Source of the DNA: Coccinella septempunctata
Lineage: Eukaryota > Arthropoda > Insecta > Coleoptera > Coccinellidae
Direction: 5' to 3'
NCBI RefSeq assembly: GCF_907165205.1
Contig: NC_058189.1
Span: forward strand, 56,322,270-56,386,269
DNA length: 64,000 bases
Of this stretch, positions 58,958 to 64,000 are shown piece after piece. Under the pieces are notes generated by a model. That model made no database searches and was not told the origin of the DNA. It saw only the letters and a program-made list of their open reading frames with translations. The position numbers and the translations under genes were made by a program. How positions within the stretch are numbered: the stretch's first letter is position 1; every line of letters begins with the position of its first letter.

Positions 58958-60091
58958 TTACAGCGAACCTGCAACGTCTCTTGACCTTTCAAAAAAAATG
59001 TTTTTTTTTTGCTCTGCAAACCAGACCTCCACAGCTTTTATTACCTCCTCGTTGGAAGAAAATTTACGACCTTTTAAACTTTTTTTCAGTTGAGGAAAGA
59101 GATGATAGTCGGATGGAGCCAAATCCGGTGAATAAGAGGGGTGTTCTAGTAATTCAAACCCTAACTCACGAATTTTGCATGGCAACATGAGATTTGTGTG
59201 CAAGGGCGTAGTCCTGCAAAAACAAAACACCTTTGTATAGCTTTCCGCGTCTTTTCTTTTTGATTTTTTCCCGTAGAGTGGTCAGTAATGTCGAATAGTA
59301 ATCTACGGTTATTGTTCTACCCTTATCCAAAAAATCAATCATGATTATTCCATGGAAATCCTAAAAAATTCAGGCAAGAACTTTTCCAGCAGATTTTTGG
59401 ACACGAAACTTCTTAGGTCTTGGAGAACCAGAGTGTCGCCATTTCATCGATTTTGATTTGCTCTTATATCATATAGATAATCCCTTTGCTCAGATTCTCG
59501 CTAAAAGTGCAATATCGCCTGATATCAAGAATATTGATGAGCGGGCCCACGGGACCGCTCTGGTCCCCAGAAAAATAGAAACGCACAGCAAATGCGGTAC
59601 AGGTGAAATTTGTCGAGTCCAATCTCCTTATTATAACCATAACAACACCTGTTTAATTTTTTTCGAATAAAAATTCGAAAAAAAATAATACTGAAGAGTA
59701 GTAGTAAATTCTAAAACAGCGGTCCCTACGGACCGCCGTGGTCCTACAAGTAAGACTATCAGCGGTCCCTACGGACCGCTGTGACGCTCAACGTGGTAAC
59801 AATTCGGTTTAAGAAGTCTACATCGTTTTCAAATCGAGCACAGATCGAACGCGATGCTTCTACCCTTGCACGCTTTCGGTCAACATTCAAACATTTGGGA
59901 ATCCATTTTGCAGCAATTTTTCTCATGTCCAAATTGACGTGAACTATATGATGAACGCGTTCGAATGAAATATTCAGTGCTTCAGATAACCGTTTTAGCC
60001 CAATTCGACGATCTGATAAAATCATATCATGAACTGCATCGATATTTTCGGGGACTGACCAAGAAATTGGCCGTCCCGCCATCATCTTCAA
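58958..60091 (-). pseudogene. mariner transposase pseudogene (element 2)
   Basis: The N-terminal part (59759-60091) has VPENIDAVHDMILSDRRIGL, SEALNISFERVHHIVHVNLD and RSICARFENDVDFLNRIVT. The first catalytic block TMDET is lost to the insertion. The C-terminal part (58958-59230) has an intact YSPDLAPSDYHLFPQLKKSL with the third Asp. The second block is disrupted (QDNAPAH is out of frame). The beginning of the protein is missing. Confidence 0.85.
59454..59793. mobile_element. unknown insertion in mariner 2 with GC-rich hairpins
   Basis: About 340 bp. GCGGTCCCTACGGACCGC, a perfect 7-bp stem with a 4-base loop, occurs twice (about 59719 and 59762). A related GAGCGGGCCCACGGGACCGC block lies at about 59543, and TTCGAATAAAAATTCGAA is a further palindrome at about 59661. 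Stem-loops near one end recall Helitron 3' ends, but no CTRR terminus was established. The 70-codon frame at 59458-59670 has no recognisable domain. Confidence 0.5.
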
Positions 60092-60125
60092 TTGAAAATT
60101 TACCTCTTTTGAAGCTTGAGTCCAC

Positions 60126-60221
60126 GAAACCGTTTGTGAGATAGAACTAAAATAACAATTTTATGGTTTTTCAACAGCCTCTATTTCTTAACCGAGCCGA
60201 TTCGGAAAAATGGTAAAAGAA
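60126..60221 (+). mobile_element. family B fragment, right part
   Basis: CGAAACCGTTTGTGAGATAG, TTTATGGTTTTTCAACAGCC and ACCGAGCCGATTCGG are the right half of family B, interrupted by mariner 2 on the left and cut by family A on the right. Confidence 0.75.
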
Positions 60222-61609
60222 AATGTTGGGTATCTCCCGAAGGAATCAACAGATAATTACAAGAATATTGAATTCTTCAACGAAAATCATCTTGCATCAA
60301 TATTAGTAAAAGGAATTAAAGGAAGTTTCAAGTCAAGATGAACTTACCTTTGAACAAAAATTTCACATGAATAAACAATTAACAGGACAACTGGCGCGTA
60401 TTTGAGGCATCGTAATACATTGATTTAATAATAATAATTAGGTTTTTATTGGTACCTTAAGACATTTACAATGTATAGGACAAGTCAAATGAAAATTGGA
60501 AAGTCAATGGGCAAGTTTCCTAAAACTCCAAATTCGAATTCAAGATTATTTATGGAAAGCCTTTTTCATTAGTTATCCAACACGTAAAAGATTCGCTTCA
60601 AAATTTAGACATTTCAGAAATATACCCTTCGAAACTTGGTAAACATTCGAATGTGTGAAAGCTTGTGACGTAGAATGCCTTTATTTAAGTCGAGTAATTT
60701 TTGTTAAGTCGACAACACTGGAATCTATCAAGAAGATATCCACAGATTACAAAAAATTGTTTCTGTAATCTGTGTCTATACCTTCTTAAAAGCGATGACA
60801 TTTTGTGTCGTTATTTCATGTCTATGCGTTATTTGTTATTCTTGTCAAATGTGATCACCAAACTTGATATTAATTACGTCTATGGTGATCAGACACTTTC
60901 ATGACCATCACTGACACAAATAATGGGCGTTGCCGGATTGTAAAAATGACGTAGAATGTTCATAAGAGAGCACTTCTGAAATCAGAATTTTCGTAAGTGA
61001 ATACAGACAAAATGCAATACGTTAAAATTCGAAAAAAATATATTTCGATATATTTCAGTTATAAGGATTTCAATGACATATATATCGAAATTTAGGAAAA
61101 TACCCCATTTTTGGGAACTGATTCCACGATGACATTCATCGAAAATCCTGTAGTAAACTTTTCGCATTAATTCACTCAAACATAAAATTCTCAAATGCCA
61201 CCACTTTTTTGGGTCTCCCAATAGAAGGAAATTCTTTGTCATCCCCTTCATTCACAATATTTCTGATTGTGGAAATATTCTGCTGTCGTTTAGATTCAGA
61301 TGAAACATTATATAAATTATCTTAAATTGAATATGTTCACTACCGTCTGACGTATTGTAGATTTTAGAATATCAGGGTATAACTATTTGAATGAGCGGAC
61401 CTGAATTCTAAATAGCAATTCCTGAAACCCTGTCTCTTTTTTCAATCACTTTCGGCATTTTCGTAATAAAAATTGATATTAGTTGTGGTAACGGCGTTAT
61501 AACATTAACGACATTTCATGAGTGCCAACCTTACACCGTTCTAGTTACAAAAACTTGAGAAAATTATTTCATGGCCAAGCAACTGCTAAAATAAATGTGA
61601 ATGGAGTAT
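60222..61609 (+). mobile_element. family A element, left end missing, with insertion P
   Basis: Begins in the A interior (GGGTATCTCCCGAAGGAATC) and runs to a good right end (AATAAATGTGAATGGAGTAT). It is interrupted at 60508-61109. The frame 60982-61251 on the minus strand includes the A-derived WWHLRILCLSELMRKVYYRI, a shadow reading of the repeat. Confidence 0.82.
60508..61109. mobile_element. element P, insertion in family A
   Basis: About 600 bp absent from all other A copies. It starts TGGGCAAGTTTCCTAAAA and ends, inverted, TGGGGTATTTTCCTAAAT, an imperfect terminal repeat of about 18 bp. No coding domain is recognised. Confidence 0.5.
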
Positions 61610-62950
61610 ATGTCCCTAGTCTGCGCCTTGATTAACTGAGAGGATTCCACAGTAGTTTTTTCCATGCCCGATTACAAGGGTACATTAGTGAAAAAAAGAA
61701 ACCAAGAGTCCATGATTTCGAATGTCAAGTTCTGGATTCCACAAAAAAATCACATTTCTTATAATTATTCCTCGAGTCGAGCATTTGAATGAAGATATCC
61801 GATCCGTTTTTCGATCGTCTAGAAGCTGCAGGACTCTTTTTGGAATTTATGTGACCGGAACGAACGACTACCACAAAAAACCTCGATCGCAAGGTAATGT
61901 TCTCTAGTATTTATGCGATTTCAAATAAGGCACTGTGTGTGCAGGCAACGAAACGTCGCAAAGGTGTTTTGTTGCGATGTGTCATTAGCCTTAAACTTTT
62001 TTAGAAATCTGCTAATTGTGCTTTTCATCATTTTTAATCCCATTAGATGCTTGTACGGGGTTTCGGCTTCCTTTCATCGTCCTTTCTGTGCATCCGATTA
62101 TTCGGCGGCTTTCTGCCTTAGTTTATAATGTGCAAGCAATTTTTTTCTTTATGTCTTTCGTTGGTATCACTTCCACAGACTCCGAGCAACGTTCCAGAAA
62201 AAAAACCTTGTTAGAATCCGCGATTTCTTTGAAACATAGATTAAATTCAACGTTTTATTCTTCGCTACGAGGGTGCAAGCAGGGGTCAGGGCCACCTCCG
62301 AGGTTTTTATACTAGTGGAAAAAATTTGGGGCCAAAAAAATTCCAAACTTTTCAGGGATTCTCAACAAGCTGTAACTTGAAGAAAAATGGTCGTACAGCT
62401 AATTGGAAGAAAGAAAATAATAGCCTCAAATGTATAGTTTTTGGATCAGATCTTCCAAATTTTTCAGCCTTAGCGGTTTTCGAATAGTCATAAGATTACC
62501 ACAGCTAAAAATGCTCTGGCCTCACCACATTGTAGACCAGATTACATGTTCATTCAGCTTCAATGTTGTTCAAAGACCTTGGTTTAGCCACTTCTCACTG
62601 AGCTTTCGAACATTGTATGAAAATGGATCATTTGGTATTTGATTATCGATGTCTTAGCAAATAATGGCGACACTAAGAACTAAATATGAATTTCACAAAG
62701 TGCATTTAATCTACTACAAGGTTCAGCCATCGTTTTCCTTTTGTATTTTCCACATGAATTTAAATAAGCAAAAAAGAGCTCAACCAAAATCAACATTGGG
62801 AAACTTTATCATTGAAAAAATTGAATTTTTCTTATTTTATCATGTTTATTCATCGGATTCAGAAATTGTTCATTTTGTAACTATAGTCGAAGAGGCTCTT
62901 GGGATGGGTGTTAGCCACTCCATCGTATATCTTGTAGTGTTTTTTGGGTA
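61610..62950. other. intergenic stretch, nothing recognised
   Basis: No repeat family from this window. Open frames at 61913-62315, 62430-62642 and 62664-62966 have no recognisable domain. Confidence 0.4.
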
Positions 62951-64000
62951 TACGAGGATGTATTGATATCTAGTTAGCCTAGACCAGTTCCATGCATAAA
63001 AAAAATATTGCGTTACCATAGCAACGAACAATAACTCATTAAAAGTGTCAGTGTGAGGTTTGAGGTCAAAAAAGTAAACCAGAGTTACGCAATAAATTAA
63101 AAGAAAGAAGATGTCCACCGAAATTGTGAAAATCGAAAATTTGGAGATCGAGCCATCATCAAGTATCTGTATTTAAAAGGGTCAAGAGGTAAGCAGATTT
63201 ACGAAGATATGCTTAATACCCTTGGGGATCAATGTCCTTCGTATGCGACCATGAAAAATTGGACTGCAAGCTTCAAAAGAGGTAAATTTTCCATTGAAGA
63301 TGATGACCGATCGGGAAGGACAGTTTCTGTGTCAGTCCCCGAAAATATCGATGCAGTTCATGACATGATTTTATCAGATCGTCGAATTGGGCTAAAACGG
63401 ATATCTGAAGCACTGAATATTTCGTACGAACGCGTTCATCATATAGTTCAAGTCAATTTGGATATGAGAAAAATTTCTGCAAAATGGATCCCCAAATGTT
63501 TGAATGTTGACCAGAAGCGTACAAGGATAGAAGCATCGCGTTCGATTTGTGCTCGATTTCAAAACGATGTAGACTTCTGAAACCGAATTGTTACTATGGA
63601 TGAGACATTTCTACGATCCAGAAACAAAGCAACAATCGTTGGAATGGCGACACTCTGGTTCTACAAGAACTAAGAAGTTTCGTGTCCAAAAATCTGGTGG
63701 AAAAGTTCTTGCTTCAGTTTTTTGGGATTGCCATGGAGTAATCATGATTGATTTTTTCGATAAGAGTGAAACAATAACCGGAGATTACTATTCGGCATTA
63801 CTTACCGCTCTATGGAAAAAAATTAAAGAGAAAAGACGCGGAAAGCTATCCAAAGGTGTTTTGTTTATGCAGGACAATGCCCCTGCACACAAATCTCATG
63901 TTGCCATGCAAAAATTAGTGATTTAGGGTTTGAATTACTAAAACACCCCCCTTATTCACCAGATTTGGCTCCATCCGACTATCATCTCTTTCCTCAACTG
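62951..64000 (+). mobile_element. mariner element 3, cut by the window end
   Basis: The left terminus is TACGAGGATGTATTGATATC after a TA at 62949-62950. It continues into the 5' untranslated part (TTAGCCTAGACCAGTTCCAT, GTTACCATAGCAACGAACAA) and the transposase gene. The right end lies beyond the window. Confidence 0.88.
63111..64000 (+). pseudogene. mariner transposase pseudogene (element 3), partial
   Basis: Starts MSTEIVKIENLE; a one-base loss near 63142 shifts the frame, which resumes with RAIIKYLYLKGSRGKQIYED. The DNA-binding part (TMKNWTASFKRGKFSIEDD, VPENIDAVHDMIL, NISYERVHHIVQVNLD) is intact. A TTA-to-TGA-type change gives a stop at 63578-63580, just before TMDET. The catalytic Asp codons are visible at 63599-63601, 63873-63875 and 63977-63979. 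Between the last two there are 101 bases, one short of the 34 codons of a DD34D mariner, so a base was lost near 63910. It has three lesions and is otherwise well kept. Confidence 0.88.

Larger units (their letters stand above)
58855..60124 (-). mobile_element. mariner element 2, 5' end missing, with an insertion
   Basis: Starts TACGAGGATATATTGAAAAA and shares sequence with mariner 1 to about AAGCTTGAGTCC, where the gene's 5' end and left terminus are lost. At 59454-59793 about 50 bp of the transposase are replaced by unrelated sequence. It is inserted in a family B copy. Confidence 0.85.

Noticed and set aside
1..64000. CRISPR arrays, operons, tRNA and rRNA genes
   Set aside because: No regularly spaced direct repeats with unique spacers and no cloverleaf or rRNA sequence were recognised; the DNA is clearly eukaryotic.

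Overview
This is a stretch of insect nuclear DNA: AT-rich, with long introns and few genes. The only host protein-coding gene I can support is a knirps-family nuclear receptor (NR0A family, no ligand-binding domain) on the minus strand. A beetle or other holometabolous insect fits the repeat types, but I cannot name the species from sequence alone.

The gene has two visible coding exons. The first (45896-45973) carries the start codon and the first zinc finger. The second (10566-11381) carries the second zinc finger, the knirps box, a Ser/Pro-rich tail and two CtBP-type motifs. They join exactly in frame across a GT-AG intron of 34,514 bp and give a protein of 297 residues. The start codon directly follows an acceptor-like sequence, so a non-coding 5' exon and the promoter probably lie at higher coordinates, possibly in the non-repetitive part around 48.6-49.9 kb. 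The 3' UTR runs left from 10565.

Most other structure is transposon debris, much of it nested. I use local letter names. A (about 1.2 kb, ends TATACTCCATTCAC) at 1258, 3853, 30914, 31145, 34127, 40130 and 60222. B (about 0.69 kb, ends CAGGGTGAGTCTTTGACTCG) at 5065, 11485, 15482, 17678, 35519, 47991, 56470, 56795 and 58575. C (about 0.24 kb) at 3625, 18258 and 37617. D (about 0.6 kb) at 5535, 13877, 28489 and 51373. E (about 0.75 kb) at 26185 and 29045. F at 26921 and 29958. G (about 1.2 kb, repeated CTCGAGCGTGTCAG motif) at 6152, 43024 and 49913. Single elements with terminal inverted repeats are H (2208), I (12331), J (19558, Tc1-like), K (23390, mariner-like), L (45189), M (46262), N (40666), O (49942) and P (60508).

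Autonomous-type relics are three mariners (14234-15481, 58855-60124 and 62951 to the window end), a 553-codon reverse transcriptase ORF of a 5'-truncated LINE (52160-53970), three smaller LINE pieces (20936, 55805, 58398), and a THAP-like relic (37341-37691).

The intron also has non-repetitive islands that could hold enhancers, two back-to-back perfect palindromes at 17.5 kb, a perfect 31-bp-arm hairpin at 40.7 kb, and a cluster of an iterated short motif at 22.8-23.3 kb. No tRNA, rRNA or CRISPR array was seen. Nothing here clearly amounts to a new biochemical system. The most interesting points are the very large intron that splits the DNA-recognition helix, the nested and recurring insertions, and the unusual palindromes.
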